A stretch of DNA of 64,000 bases, taken from the NCBI GenBank assembly GCA_012295275.1, contig CM022666.1, positions 200,001 through 264,000 of the forward strand, read 5' to 3'. This document shows, piece by piece, positions 13,407 through 38,446 of this stretch. Origin of the DNA: Chrysomallon squamiferum (Eukaryota; Mollusca; Gastropoda; Neomphalida; Peltospiridae). The notes beneath the pieces are model-generated. The model did not search any database, was not told the origin of the DNA, and was given only the letters and a program-made list of their open reading frames with translations. Position 1 is the stretch's first letter. Each line of letters starts with the position of its first letter. A program made the position numbers and the translations under genes.

Positions 13407-14460
13407 ACGTAATACTACTAACTGTATATAACAACAATAATAAAAATAATAATAATAATTATAATAATTACAATAATTATAATATACGTAATACTACTAT
13501 TACTGATACTGATGATGGTGATGATGATGATGATGATGATCACGATAATGATGATAATATAATAATAATGAAAATATTAATAATAATACACGTAATACTA
13601 TTACTAGTATATAACAACAACAACAATAATAATAATTATAATAATTATAATATACGTTTTACTACTACTACTGATACTTATAATAATAATGATGATGACG
13701 ATGATGATGATAATATAATAATAATGAAAATAATAATAATAATAATGAAGACAATAACAAAACATAAATTTATAAAATTATATTCTTAAATAATTCAAAT
13801 AGTCACAGAAGAATAAAAATATAAAAATATATAACATACAGACCTACAGTCAAAGGCTCAGCACTTGGAAGAGCTGGAAATGAAAGAAAACATGACAAGT
13901 TATACTGGCATTAACCGTGCCTGACTACTACAATATGAACACAGTGTTGTCCAGTCACTACACTTTAGATAGCACTGGCAACCGATTATACTGTAGTAAG
14001 ACTTCCAGGTATCAGTAATCATTACGTACAAGCTCCGACCACCAGGTTAATCCCACTGGTTAGGAAAAACAGACTCTTTCTCTGTCTAACTCTACAGCAC
14101 GATCTTTGTGAAGCAGAGTCACTGACATATTTTTCTAATCATTTTATCAGGAATATCTTAGAATGCAGATCGATATATTAGTATTTATAAAAAATAAAAA
14201 AATAAAAACTTTTCAAAATACAAAAATGAAATGTTTACAATAAATATAATAATATTTAAACCAGTATTTCCATAAAATGAGAACCCTCTGAAAACATAAT
14301 AAATAAAATATGTATAATTAATGTGAAAATATATAAAAGGGACAGGATAAGTAATTTAGAAAATTAAACAGTAGATACAAAACATATAAACACAAAGAAT
14401 GATAATAAATAAATAAATAAATAAATACATAAATAACAGTAATAATTTATTAATACTTCC

Positions 14461-14511
<51 letters not shown>

Positions 14512-15751
14512 TACTGCATGAATAAATGACAAAATAAAATTCTTTAAACTTCCAAGTTTTTATTCATTTTTTTCGCTGTTAACAAAGTGTGTAATTTTTA
14601 GTGTTTTATTAAACTTACGCTGAATAATCAGGTCTGCAGACGATACAGAATCTACAACTTTCCCGTTTGAATCGCTGTAATTGATTTGACATGTGTATTG
14701 TCCCGAGTCAGAGATCATCACCTCTGACAGCTGAACCTCGACAACAGACTTTGCTTTGTCTTTGTTGTCACACTTCCCCGTCACTGATGAAATCGATGCC
14801 ATCTGTGTGTCCACGCGGATGACGTTGTCACTGCCGTTACAAGGAGCAGCGAGAGCGAGAGTAGTTTCTGTATCGTCACTGATACCTGTTCTCTTCAGTT
14901 TCATTCCGATCAGCGTGTGGATGTCACTGTTCTCGCCAGTCCTGCATCTCACCATCACAATCATTCTCTCGTACACAGGCTGAGGAGGCATCGTAAGCTT
15001 TGCTGTTTCCAAAACAACTAAACAAATACATTAAAAATACAATCTTCCATTTGTTTATTTCGTAGGTATAAAATTCAATACTTTTTTTGTTATTTCAGAA
15101 TGTATTACTGCATGAACTGAAAGAGTACATCGCTGATAAAAAAAACAATAAATAACAACTTTGATTTATTTATTAGAAACGTAAAAAGCGTAACAAAAAT
15201 AAACAGACGTACCGAGAGCTTTAGACTGTTCTCTTACACCAGCTGTAAATAAATGAAAACACAAATCTCTACAGCTAGAGTGATCAGTAATGACTAAATA
15301 ATGTATTTTCTGTATTTACCAGATATTGGTATGTATTAACATATTACGTTTAATGTGATACGAACTTATCTCTGACCACTGATTATCTTCTTAGGAAAGC
15401 GTACAACAGGACATTTTATCAATAATTTCTTAAAGTCGTAAGCATTTTCTCTTATTTGTCTTCGGAATATATGTCATAGAATTATACTTTTATCTGACTT
15501 GCATAAATATGATTTGAAAGCAAAATATTTATCAGATTAAATAACTGTTATCATTTCACACATGCGCACACAAAGGAAACATTATAATGAATTTCTATTT
15601 ATTTAGCGTGAAATATTTGCTGCATCTATAAACACGTAGAATGAATAATAACAGATCAACCACTAAGCTTTAGTTCCCTGCTTTATTATTTCACTTTTTT
15701 TAAATGTTCTTTTTTATTTTTATCTTTCCTTTGTTTTTCTACCTTTATCTT

Positions 15752-15806
<55 letters not shown>

Positions 15807-18800
15807 TTTTAATTTATTTATTTCTTATTGAAAAATGCTAATTCAATCTTTAACCAGTTTTGTTGCTGGTCGTGTTTTCTTTCACGAATTTTGTTACTGA
15901 AAATCTACAGTACATACAAATTTAAATAACTACAAAATCAAATATCTCGTTTTTATATTTATTTAACCTTTCTGAAACATTTTGTAACAACTGAACTAAG
16001 ACATAGGTATCATTTTTTGTCTGTTATGTTTTCGATTGTGATATATTTTAACGGGCGCTGACTTCATGGACTGTCTATAAATGTTATTACTTACGGTTAA
16101 CAATCAGTTTTGCTGTAGCGTTTGCCTCTTCATTAAGGTCGTTGATACCATAATAACTAATACAACACATGTATTCTCCTGAATCAGCAGCAGAAACTTC
16201 CTTTAGCACAATCCTCACAAACGACGCTTTCTTGTAACGCTCAGCAATCATTCCGGTCACTATTGCTCTGCCTGTCAAGTTCTTCTCTTCCAGGTAGCCT
16301 ATTCCATTGTTAATTAGCCCGGCAACACTGGCCAGTGTTTTAAACTCTTCGCTGTTTTGAAGCTTTCTCTTTAACGATACAACAAAGATTAAATTGACTG
16401 GCTCGATGTCAGCTGTACTACATTCGATCATCACAGAATTACCGATGTACACAGTCTGTGGTATAATCAGCTTCGCGGCGTCACATACAACTAAACAAAC
16501 AAAAGAAAAAAAGAAAAAAAAGGATATTTACTGAAAATGATCACATTTGGTAAGTACAAGATTAAATACTCTTCTTTATTACAATGCTTTATGGAAGTCT
16601 ATATATATATATATAATACCTACGCACACATAAAAAAATATGTATGAACAAAAAGTAAAAATATGTAGTGAAACGCAAGTGCGTGTATAGTTCGAATCAG
16701 AAATTATTAAATCACATTCAAATTAAACCAACAAATACATTTCTCTGACAAAAAAAAAAAAAAAAAATAAAAAAAAAAGAATAAAAAAAAAGAATTACAT
16801 AATTATGACATAAAATACAAATATAAAAGTCACATAAAATGTTATTAAAATTAAATAACATACCTTCAATTGTAATCGGTGGTTCTACAAAATCTGTAAG
16901 TTAACGAAAGGAATTAAACAAAAACAGAACAACAAGAAAACAAACAAAGAAACTAACTAAATAAATAACATTAAAATAGAGATATTTCTGACAATATGAT
17001 GACTGGTGATGATGTTATGTAACGACAACAACGAGAAAACTGCTAGAAACTAATAAACAGAAGTTATCGAGATGCGATGCAGTAAAACAAGGTCATTTAT
17101 CTCTGTCTCCGACTGATATATGAATACTGATACCTGAAACAAAAATCCTAAACAATTTTCAACAATAAAGCTAAAACTTCAGTTATAAATAAGCGAAGTA
17201 TTACTTATGAAGAAAACAAACTATAGTATCAGTCTAACCATGAAAAAAACCTTTTTTGACTGAACTGATGTTTAAATTATGAATTTATATTATATAAAAA
17301 TGATACTACAATTAAATGTATCAGAGATAGCTTAGATCTGCGGATTCTCAAGATGTAGAGCCCTTTAACAGCAATATCAGAATACTGGGACACAGTAAAA
17401 GTTATATGTTTATTACGCAAAAATACTTATAACTACAGTTCATAACTACAGTTCATAACTACAGTTCGTACTGCTATCACAACTCAGCGGTTCGACTTTG
17501 ATGGATCGTATTGATGGATCTTATTAATATTTATCATTATGTGATCAAAACTCATTTCTTTTTTCCTTTTGTTTGAAGCCTTTCACATACTCACGTAGTT
17601 TAATTAAATAAATACTATGAGATAACATTTTCATAAATATTTTTAAAATTAAAAAAAAAAAAAAAAAAAAATTAAAAACAAAAGTTTCTTCGCATAATTA
17701 AAGAAGTAATAATAATAATTCTACTACTCATGCTACTAATAATACTACTACTACTAATAATAATGATAATGATGATGATGATGAAAATAATAATAATAAT
17801 AATAAATGGGAACCCCAGAAATTCAAATGTAATTGAGTCCTCGTAAATGTACACTGCAGGTAATGTTTCTGATTAATTCAATAATTAATACGTTCTATTA
17901 ATGAAGTTACTTACTCTTAATTGATATTTTTTTAGAAACTTGATCATTCACGACGTCGCCATTTAAATTCACGTAACTAACAATGCACGTGTATTCGCCT
18001 GAATAACCTTTATGTATTCCTGATAAACTAATCTGCAAAAAAGACTCATTTTTTTTATTACTGTCGCATTTTCCTGTCACTGCTGCCACATAAACTAAAC
18101 TTTTGTCTTTCACTGTCGCTTTACCGTTGTCCTCTTTTGTCGCAATAGAAGCCATAACAGTGGCTTCGTTTTTGTCTGCAAGTTTCCTCTTTATAACCAG
18201 AGAATTGAGTACAACGTCTTCGGCGCCGTGAAGTCTGCAGCTGATGGTGAGAGGAGTCATTTTGTATTGTGGACGTGTAACTATTTCCAACTGCGCTCTT
18301 TGATGTGAAACTAAATAAGTATATTTAAAAATAAAATAAAATTATTAAACAATTTAAAAGCTTTTAACATTTTAACATATTAAAATCCTCTTCTAAAGTT
18401 ATCCTTCCTGGTCATCTGGAATCAATTAGACTTGAAAATACTAACGTACAGAATATTTATCTAAGGAGCAATGCTAAGTTTGTTTAACGTGCTACATATT
18501 TAAATATTTTATAAATATCATTCAAACTGTGTGATAAAAGCAACAATGACTATAGATGACAATGATGAAAAAAAAAAAAAAAAAAAAATGAAGAAAAACT
18601 AACAAAACAACAACAGCAAGAACTCCTGTCACAGGCTGAATATTAAAGTTATGTAGAATTAATTTGATTCTCATATTGCCCGTTAAAGTGATATTAATGT
18701 TTGATTTCGCTGCAGCTTACAAAATTTCATCTTTTAATTTTGCACCTATATCGAATAGTTTAATCATACCAAGGAAGATTTGTATACTTGCTAGTCATGT

Positions 18801-18833
18801 TGTTATGTTGTTATTTTTAATTTTTAATTTTTA

Positions 18834-18866
<33 letters not shown>

Positions 18867-21801
18867 TCACCCTAAATAGAACCTTGATTAGCAGAATTAT
18901 AATTTATTCCTGCTAATGTAATTACGGCTAGCACAACTTCAATAAAATAGAACTGTGATATTTGCTAGAAAATATTTGTAATAAATGCAATATCAGTCTA
19001 AGTTACTAAATCATACATTTTAACCAACAAATACATTTTAATATTGAAAGGACATAAAAGTATAATCAATCTTTTAATATCATCCAGATACAATTATAAA
19101 AAGATACAGACCTTGAATTGAAGTCCGTGGTCTTAAAATACCTGTAAATTAGTCAAAGAAATTACAGTTAAAAATTCAGAATTGTTGCAGCATTTTGTTA
19201 AGAAACAACATTTTATACATTTCGTTATTACTGCTTTTTAGTACCTAAAATATAAACAATTAAAAGTGTGCTTTGAATCCAAATTTATTTTTGCTTATTT
19301 AAAATTAATACTTAATTTGACGTAATTTTTTTTATCTGAATGCAATTACTTCTACACATAATTAAATGACATTTACTTACTCTTAAAAGTAACCAATGTG
19401 GAACTTGTTGAATATATATAAACCTTTTCTTTGTAATACATGTAACAACACGAATATTCTCCTGAATCAGCGCTAGTCATTTGTAACACTTTAAGCTGCA
19501 AATAAGATCCTTTCCTGTCACTGTTGTCAGACTTTCCTACCACCTTGGCTCGAACTGCTAAGTCTTTTTCTTTTAGAAATGCTTTGCCACTGCGCACGAC
19601 TGTATACGCACAGGCCACAAGAGTAAAATTGTCACTGTTGAGCTGTTTTCGCCTTATTAATATACCTAAGAGCATATCTATTTCAGTCTCTCTATTAGCA
19701 GTGCATGTCAGTGTCACTGGAATTCCTTCATAAACAGGATTTGGATTTACAGTCAAGTGTGCTATTTCAATAGCTACAACTAAAAACGTTAATAATAAAT
19801 AACAACAACAACAACAATAATAATAATAATAAAATAATAATGATGATGATGAATATGATGACGGTGATGATGATAATAATAATAATACCAATAAGAAATG
19901 ATTATGATATCAACAACTTAATTACTTTCAAAACAACCATTTTAAATATAAATGAATATATATTACAAACTGGCGTTTTTATAATTTGTTTTTACTTTTA
20001 TTCAAACGAAATATACTTCTAAATGGGGATGCCTAGACACTATGATAGAATAGTATAGGGATAAGATCCTAACATATTAATTTGTGTTCAAGAAATGAGT
20101 TGCATTTCCGGAAACAATGCGCGTATATTTTTATTATGCTTCCGACTGTTTTACGTCAGTTAGCCGATAGGTGGCGCATTTTAGCTTTACACGACCATTT
20201 TCTAAAAAGTAAACAAAATGAGGAAACATTCGGTACACCCAAGAAAATGCGTTGCTCATCTTCCACCAATCAGAATACATTTTACATCAGTGGAAAATTA
20301 GAACCTTAAGCTGTAACATTTTAGTAACTATTTATCAATATTTTGAAAAAAAAAAAAAAAAAACACATTCCTAATTCTATAACGCAGATTCGACAAAATT
20401 CCCTTTTCGGAGGCATCATGTATTGTATCTATTCTGCCGCAAAGCTAGAAAAAAAAAAAAAAAAAGAAGAAGAAGAGAGTAATAATAATAATATAAATAA
20501 ATAAATTTGAGCATCATAACATATTCAATTTTGCTAGTAATTTTTGATAGCAACCGTGTGTATAGTACAGGAATTTTCTCTTAAACATCCTTATTATTTT
20601 TATCATTATTATTAATTTTTAAAAACTTATTGAACTATTAAAAAATATCAAATCACTGTTTTAAATGTTTCAGCATACTGGTTGGTTTGCGTGTTAACTG
20701 GTTCATCGTCTTAACAGTTCGATATCTCCCTGAACAAGTCACGTTCTGTGCCTCTTTACACACAAACACTGTAAGTTATTTTTAAATACAATTCAACTTT
20801 TAAAGAGATTAAAAACAGGTTTTTTATTTGTCTGTTTGTTTTCAAATCATTTCTTATTAGAAATTTTTAGCTTCTAAATTAACGTAGTTTGGTGTTTAAT
20901 TATTGACGTTGTGTGGGCTGGTGTGGACAACTAGATACGCGCAGTTTCCATGTCTTACGACAGTACTGGCTCAAAGGTTCCCAGTTTCCGTTATACTAGT
21001 AACACTGACCTCAAATCTGGACCACTGCTGATAAAATAATATTATGGCTACTCATTTTCGTCGAATTAAAAAAAAAAAAAAAAAAAATCTGGCAAATAAC
21101 GTTCATCAGTGCTATTAATGTACAACAGTGGTAACGAAACATTTATTGATTTAAAAAACATATATATATATAAAACAAGGGATATTATATAAATAATAAT
21201 AATAATAAATAAATAATAATAAAATAAAATAAAATAATGTACATGGCGTTTTAGTGATATTATTCTACGTCATATGCATACATTATTATAAGGATCACGT
21301 GATAGGAAGGGTTCACTGGATTCTGTAGCATCATCAGTGTAAACAAATCGTAAGTTTGATATTATTTTTTTTAATCAGTCGGGAAATAAAAATAACTTTA
21401 TTATCAATTATATTTCGCTTTTTCTCTCTATTTTAATTATATATATATATTTATTGTTGCTTATAAAGTTCGTGTATGTTTCAAAGTCCTAATTGTGGTT
21501 TTCAACACCCTTTGACAATGTTTGTACTTAAACCACTTAATGACAAAAACGAATATTTATAAAATTATTTCTAGAAAATGTATTTTTATTAACATTCACA
21601 TAAATATTATACTTTGAATTGTTTAAATCATTCAAACAAAAAATAAGTCGAGGTATAATTATGGTGCCAGACCATCTGATCTTTTTGTTAGTTTTTGCGA
21701 TAGTGAAATGCATTTAATAATAATTTGAGAAACTGATTTTGCGATAGAAACATACCTGATGGAAAACCAAAATATAGTCCAAGGTAAACCCAGCTGGACA
21801 T
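5308..21801 (-). CDS. Receptor gene A: five-Ig transmembrane protein with micro-exon-encoded tail
   Basis: Whole-gene span on the minus strand; exons are listed separately. The model is a signal-peptide exon (46 nt), five Ig-like exons (399, 396, 396, 399, 393 nt), each followed by a linker exon (30, 30, 30, 30, 33 nt), a 99 nt transmembrane exon, twelve micro-exons (210 nt in total) and a terminal 65 nt coding segment. All junctions are GT-AG and the phases match throughout. The joined coding sequence is 2556 nt, or 851 residues. The predicted product is a type I surface protein with a single helix. Its hydrophilic tail of about 100 residues is rich in Lys, Ser, Asn, Glu and Asp. It is head-to-head with gene B and has the same five-module order as B and C. 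Ligand and function are unknown; a recognition role is inferred from family divergence. Confidence 0.82.
5531..5544 (-). CDS. Gene A micro-exon 12 (14 nt)
   Basis: CAGTGAGGATGATA between a T-rich AAG acceptor and GTAAGTGTAC donor. It encodes NSEDD with the borrowed bases. Use of the internal CAG instead would give 11 nt with the same phase. Second member of pair 6. Confidence 0.6.
6498..6513 (-). CDS. Gene A micro-exon 11 (16 nt)
   Basis: AAGCAAATAACAAAAA between TTTTTGTAG and GTGAGTATTTTC. It contributes EANNK. First member of pair 6; length is 1 mod 3. Confidence 0.65.
6926..6945 (-). CDS. Gene A micro-exon 10 (20 nt)
   Basis: TGGAATTACAGATGATAAAG between TTTTTTTTCAG and GTAAGTGTAC. It contributes SGITDDK. 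Second member of pair 5. Confidence 0.75.
7287..7305 (-). CDS. Gene A micro-exon 9 (19 nt)
   Basis: CAAAATTAAATCAAAAAAG between TTTATTTTAG and GTAAGTACAC. It contributes AKLNQK. First member of pair 5. Confidence 0.75.
7346..7387. repeat. (GT)n microsatellite
   Basis: About 20 GT units inside an intron of gene A. Confidence 0.95.
7593..7612 (-). CDS. Gene A micro-exon 8 (20 nt)
   Basis: TCTAACTGAACAAGACGGTG between TTGGTTTTCAG and GTAAGTGTAC. It contributes HLTEQDG. Second member of pair 4. Confidence 0.75.
7997..8015 (-). CDS. Gene A micro-exon 7 (19 nt)
   Basis: CATCATCGAGTGAAAAACA between CTTGTTTTAG and GTAAGTAAAT. It contributes ASSSEK. First member of pair 4. Confidence 0.75.
8267..8283 (-). 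CDS. Gene A micro-exon 6 (17 nt)
   Basis: CCTCAAAAAAGATGATG between AATTTTGTCTAG and GTAAGTCTAC. It contributes DLKKDD. Second member of pair 3. Confidence 0.75.
8567..8582 (-). CDS. Gene A micro-exon 5 (16 nt)
   Basis: CAACAAGTCACACAGA between TATTTTCACAG and GTAAGTATATTC. It contributes TTSHT. First member of pair 3. Confidence 0.75.
8972..8994 (-). CDS. Gene A micro-exon 4 (23 nt)
   Basis: The 23 nt exon starts CCTCAATAAACAAGG and lies between GTTGTTTTTCAG and GTAAGTGTAC. It contributes VLNKQGGF. It opens like micro-exon 6 (CCTCAA), consistent with duplication. Second member of pair 2. Confidence 0.75.
9529..9547 (-). CDS. Gene A micro-exon 3 (19 nt)
   Basis: AAGAAGACAGTCAAATGGT between CTTCCTTTTTTAG and GTAAGTATATTC. 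It contributes EEDSQM. First member of pair 2. Confidence 0.75.
9944..9951 (-). CDS. Gene A micro-exon 2 (8 nt)
   Basis: TAAAGAGG between CTTATTTTTCAG and GTAAGTGTAG. It contributes NKE. This is an extremely small exon, supported by its flanking signals, its phase and its place in the alternating array. Second member of pair 1. Confidence 0.65.
10350..10368 (-). CDS. Gene A micro-exon 1 (19 nt)
   Basis: AAAAGGAAAGCCAAAAAAA between ATTATTTTAG and GTAAGTATATTC. It contributes EKESQK. First member of pair 1, directly downstream of the transmembrane exon. Confidence 0.75.
10376..10463. repeat. (AAT)n to (ATT)n palindromic microsatellite
   Basis: AAT units switch at about 10442 into ATT units, so the two halves are reverse complements and can fold into a hairpin. 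It lies in the intron between the transmembrane exon and micro-exon 1 of gene A. Confidence 0.9.
10850..10928. repeat. (CT)n microsatellite
   Basis: About 39 CT units (GA on the sense strand of gene A), about 90 bp downstream of its transmembrane exon. Confidence 0.95.
11021..11119 (-). CDS. Gene A transmembrane exon
   Basis: A 99 nt exon in phase 1 at both ends, with acceptor TTTTTCTAG and donor GTAATT. It encodes TKISFSTLIIPVLIAVVVIS, then AAMFYRRSKAAK. The hydrophobic helix of about 20 residues followed by RR and K gives a type I orientation with the basic side in the cytosol. Confidence 0.85.
11690..11779. repeat. (ACT)n followed by (AAT)n microsatellite
   Basis: About ten ACT units followed by about twenty AAT units, just downstream of the linker exon at 11799-11831. 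Confidence 0.9.
12526..12605. repeat. (ATT)n microsatellite
   Basis: About 26 nearly perfect ATT units in an intron of gene A. Confidence 0.9.
12841..13233 (-). CDS. Gene A Ig-like exon 5 (membrane-proximal)
   Basis: A 393 nt phase 1-1 exon. It carries the B-strand Cys in EINCTI and the F-strand motif SDTGLYKCKVSY. The C strand is degenerate (LSITRNL, no Trp), and the extra Cys of the TGKC motif is absent (VGKIEN). A 33 nt linker exon follows at 11799-11831 and encodes PSLKPHSESP. Confidence 0.85.
13350..13404. repeat. (AAT)n microsatellite
   Basis: About 18 AAT units upstream (sense strand) of gene A Ig exon 5. Confidence 0.9.
14468..14511. repeat. (ATT)n microsatellite
   Basis: About 14 ATT units in an intron of gene A. 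Confidence 0.9.
14619..15017 (-). CDS. Gene A Ig-like exon 4
   Basis: A 399 nt phase 1-1 exon starting VVLETAKLTMPPQPVYE. It carries the B-strand Cys in MVRC, C strand IGMKLKRTG, VTGKCDN with the extra Cys, and SDSGQYTCQINYSDSNG. A fourth Cys lies in the C'-D region (APCNGS). A 30 nt linker exon follows at 13844-13873 and encodes LPSAEPLTV. Confidence 0.88.
15751..15808. repeat. (TTTA)n microsatellite
   Basis: About 14 TTTA units in an intron of gene A. Confidence 0.9.
16095..16490 (-). CDS. Gene A Ig-like exon 3
   Basis: A 396 nt phase 1-1 exon. It carries the B-strand Cys in MIEC, C strand VVSLKRKL, and ADSGEYMCCISY with a Cys doublet in strand F. The TGKC Cys is replaced (TGMIAE). A 30 nt linker exon follows at 15213-15242 and encodes GVREQSKAL. 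Confidence 0.88.
17915..18310 (-). CDS. Gene A Ig-like exon 2
   Basis: A 396 nt phase 1-1 exon. It carries the B-strand Cys in TISC, C strand SLVIKRKL, VTGKCDS, and YSGEYTCIVSYVNLNG. Three cysteines in total. A 30 nt linker exon follows at 16864-16893 and encodes FVEPPITIE. Confidence 0.88.
19381..19779 (-). CDS. Gene A Ig-like exon 1 (membrane-distal)
   Basis: A 399 nt phase 1-1 exon starting VVAIEIAHLTVNPNPVYEG. It carries the B-strand Cys in TLTC, C strand GILIRRKQL, VVGKSDN (TGKC Cys missing), and ADSGEYSCCYMYY. A 30 nt linker exon follows at 19112-19141 and encodes ILRPRTSIQ. Confidence 0.88.
21756..21801 (-). CDS. Gene A signal-peptide exon
   Basis: ATG at 21801 opens MSSWVYLGLYFGFPS, plus one base before a GTATGT donor. 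This gives the same phase, length and M-S-x-W pattern as the first exons of genes B and C. The short hydrophobic segment acts as the signal sequence. Confidence 0.75.
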
Positions 21802-21886
21802 TGTAAAAACATTAACTGATCTTGTACATAAATTGTAGTTAAATGTTCTAATCATCGCTGGACATCCGGAAATGGCCGCATAACCG

Positions 21887-21916
21887 TTACGTCAAATACA
21901 CGTGATTATGACGTAA
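21887..21916 (-). promoter_or_regulatory. Two CRE/ATF-like sites of gene A promoter
   Basis: TTACGTCA at 21887-21894 (TGACGTAA on minus) and TGACGTAA at 21909-21916, 86-115 bp upstream of the gene A start codon. Confidence 0.5.
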
Positions 21917-21981
21917 TATTTTTAGAAAATGACCCAGGGTTTCTTCTGTAGAAAATATTATATTATTATTATTATTATTAC

Positions 21982-22014
<33 letters not shown>

Positions 22015-22410
22015 AATATAAATTTATTAAAACGAGAAGGATATATTAGAATAATTTTAGAAAACACAATTTAAATATATTTATTTAAATGAAATAAGTT
22101 TCTACGTAAAAGGGATTAAAGATATGAAGCCTTGCTTGTATATGTTGTGAATGGTCGCCATCAGTAATTGCCAGTCTATGACAAACAGATATTACTGTCA
22201 TAAAATATTTGAATATTGCTAATTCACAGCCAGTGTCGTCAGGTATTCGTCAACTGAGTGTTATGTCGATCTAACTACTACTACTACTAATAATAATAAA
22301 AAAAAAAATAGTAAAAAAAAAAATAATAAATACATATAATAATAACAAAATAAGGTCTACAAGTATATATTACTTATATAATTAATTTTAAATATTTATT
22401 ATTATAATAA

Positions 22411-22415
22411 TAATA

Positions 22416-22454
<39 letters not shown>
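22411..22454. repeat. (ATT)n microsatellite
   Basis: About 14 ATT units. Confidence 0.9.
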
Positions 22455-22515
22455 GTCAAGAGTGTTAATTATCTAAAAAGAAAATAATAATAAAAAGGTG
22501 GTTGGAACTTTAATA

Positions 22516-22546
<31 letters not shown>

Positions 22547-23008
22547 CTCTAATCAAACGATGTTTCCCATGAAGATTACTATTGCAAACAAAAATGTGTG
22601 GTACAGAAAATTGTTTTGAAATAGCTGTTTGTAGAGAGCAGACTCTAGTATATTTTGAATTTGAATATGTCAATTTAATTTAATTGAATAATATATATAT
22701 ATATGTATATGTATGTATGTATGTATGTATATATGTATATGTATATGTATGTATGTATATATTTATGTTTGTATGTATTATGAATGTATCATAGCCGTAA
22801 CAACATTGAGACAAATGAGGCAAATGCTTCATACCGAAACTGAATTTTTTTTTTTATCTAATGTTTAATTTTTTTTTTTTTTTTTTTTTTTTAAACAAAG
22901 ATTTTATTTGAATAATATACAATATAAATGGCTAGACTCGATGATTTTGCATCTTTCATGTCGGAGCTTCTGGGGCGTTAGGGGGTGCCCAGACTCGCCC
23001 AAACTGTT

Positions 23009-23011
23009 TGT

Positions 23012-23055
<44 letters not shown>
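23009..23055. repeat. (GT)n microsatellite
   Basis: About 22 GT units about 175 bp upstream of the gene B start. A shorter (GT)n lies at 22513-22540. Confidence 0.9.
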
Positions 23056-23060
<5 letters not shown>

Positions 23061-23161
23061 CTTTGTTTTGTGATAGTTTGAAGTAATTATGCTTTTGTTG
23101 CTGTTAATTTAAATCTAGTCTAAGGCGTTACTTTTGTAATACGGTAGCGAATTATAAAATA

Positions 23162-23169
23162 TGACGTAA
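23162..23169 (+). promoter_or_regulatory. CRE/ATF-like site of gene B promoter
   Basis: TGACGTAA 70 bp upstream of the gene B start codon. The same motif occurs 60 bp upstream of C. Confidence 0.5.
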
Positions 23170-23231
23170 TTGTCCGATTTTTTTGTTTACAGATAAACAG
23201 TACGTGTATGAGATCGACGAATTTCATCAGA

Positions 23232-37174
<13,943 letters not shown>

Positions 37175-37846
37175 GTTACAATTACATTATTACTTTGGTT
37201 ACTGTTTTTACTGAAACTTACAATTATATACCTATCGAAGCAAAATTCTATTTTTTCTTGAAAATATTAATTATAATTATTAAAATTAAATGATTTAATA
37301 AATATCATTCGTAATAAAGTGACATTTGCGTACGAATTTGATAACAGTACATTTATTTTATTTTGATGTTCTAAGATCTTGTTGAGCGGTGTGTGCTGCT
37401 GGATTAGTTTTAAGATCTGAGTGAGGCTGTGAGTGTCAGATGTATGATGTCAACTTTCAAAGTTTTTAAAGTTTGCTTATTTCGTTTCTCTTTAAGGAGA
37501 CAAATGTAGTTAAAAGTACGTACTGAACTTCTGTCTTGGTGTCGGCAGCTTATTTATTTATTTATTATTGCTGTTATTATTATTTTTATCATTACTGTTG
37601 TTGTTCTTCTTCTTTTTCATCATCTCCTTCTTATTATTGTTATTATTATTATTATTATTATTATTCCTGTTATTATTGTTTTTGTTGTTGTTTTATTGTT
37701 CTTGTTATAACTGTTATTATTATTATTGTTTTCGTTGTTTATATGTTTCTTAGTATTATTATTAGTAGTAATGTCCTTGTAAATTTGTATTGTTGTTTTT
37801 ATAATAATATTTGTTCTTCTTGTTTTTGTGGTTGTTGTTGTTGTTG

Positions 37847-37854
<8 letters not shown>

Positions 37855-37901
<47 letters not shown>
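37855..37901. repeat. (ATT)n microsatellite
   Basis: About 15 ATT units immediately upstream of the candidate micro-exon at 37915. Confidence 0.9.
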
Positions 37902-37902
<1 letters not shown>

Positions 37903-37914
37903 TTTATTTCGCAG

Positions 37915-37928
37915 GTCAGTATCAGTCT
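37915..37928 (+). CDS. Candidate alternative micro-exon of gene B (14 nt)
   Basis: GTCAGTATCAGTCT between TATTTCGCAG and GTAAGTATAT. Its length (2 mod 3) pairs with the 16 nt form of the upstream tail exon to give 30 nt, as in the gene A pairs. It would add TSVSV. The next plausible acceptor (CTCACAG, ending 38135) would close the frame with TGA at once. Not supported by paralog comparison. Confidence 0.4.
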
Positions 37929-38212
37929 GTAAGTATATTTACAGAAATTGTGAATGCATGCTATATTTCACTTGAGGATTTAAAAAAAAATAAAATAAAA
38001 TAAAATGTTACTATATCACTAAAAGGAAGAAAAATTGTTGTTCATTGAACTAAATTTAATGTCATAATTTTGGTTAGAAGTGAAGAAAAACGTTGTTGAA
38101 AACATGGTCTTAGTTTATTCTTTTATAACTCACAGGACGAACAATGATCTCTTTCCAGCCATGTCATCGTTTTATACCAGGAGTCGGCAGTTTTTGGAGA
38201 GAGGGGTTAGAT

Positions 38213-38273
38213 AGCTGTGGAGTGTTTTAGAGTAGGGCCAAGATATGCAAATGTATATAGACACATATACACA

Positions 38274-38329
<56 letters not shown>

Positions 38330-38377
38330 ATATAACACATCTGATACCTTGGCCCTACTCCAAAACACTCCACAGCT
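38213..38377. repeat. Inverted repeat flanking a (CA)n tract
   Basis: Arms at 38213-38242 and 38348-38377 are reverse complements at 29 of 30 positions. The loop contains (CA)n at 38280-38327, and a (CT)n tract at 38389-38444 follows. The structure could be a foldback or MITE remnant. Confidence 0.85.
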
Positions 38378-38383
38378 GTTGAG

Positions 38384-38446
<63 letters not shown>

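Larger units (their letters stand above)
21802..23231. promoter_or_regulatory. Shared head-to-head promoter region of genes A and B
   Basis: The start codons of A (minus) and B (plus) are 1.43 kb apart. CRE/ATF-like sites lie at 21887-21894 and 21909-21916 near A and at 23162-23169 near B. A possible 5' UTR acceptor for B (TTTGTTTACAG) ends at 23192, between the CRE-like site and the ATG. The interval also holds ATT, GT and poly-T repeats. I could not place transcription starts. Confidence 0.5.
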
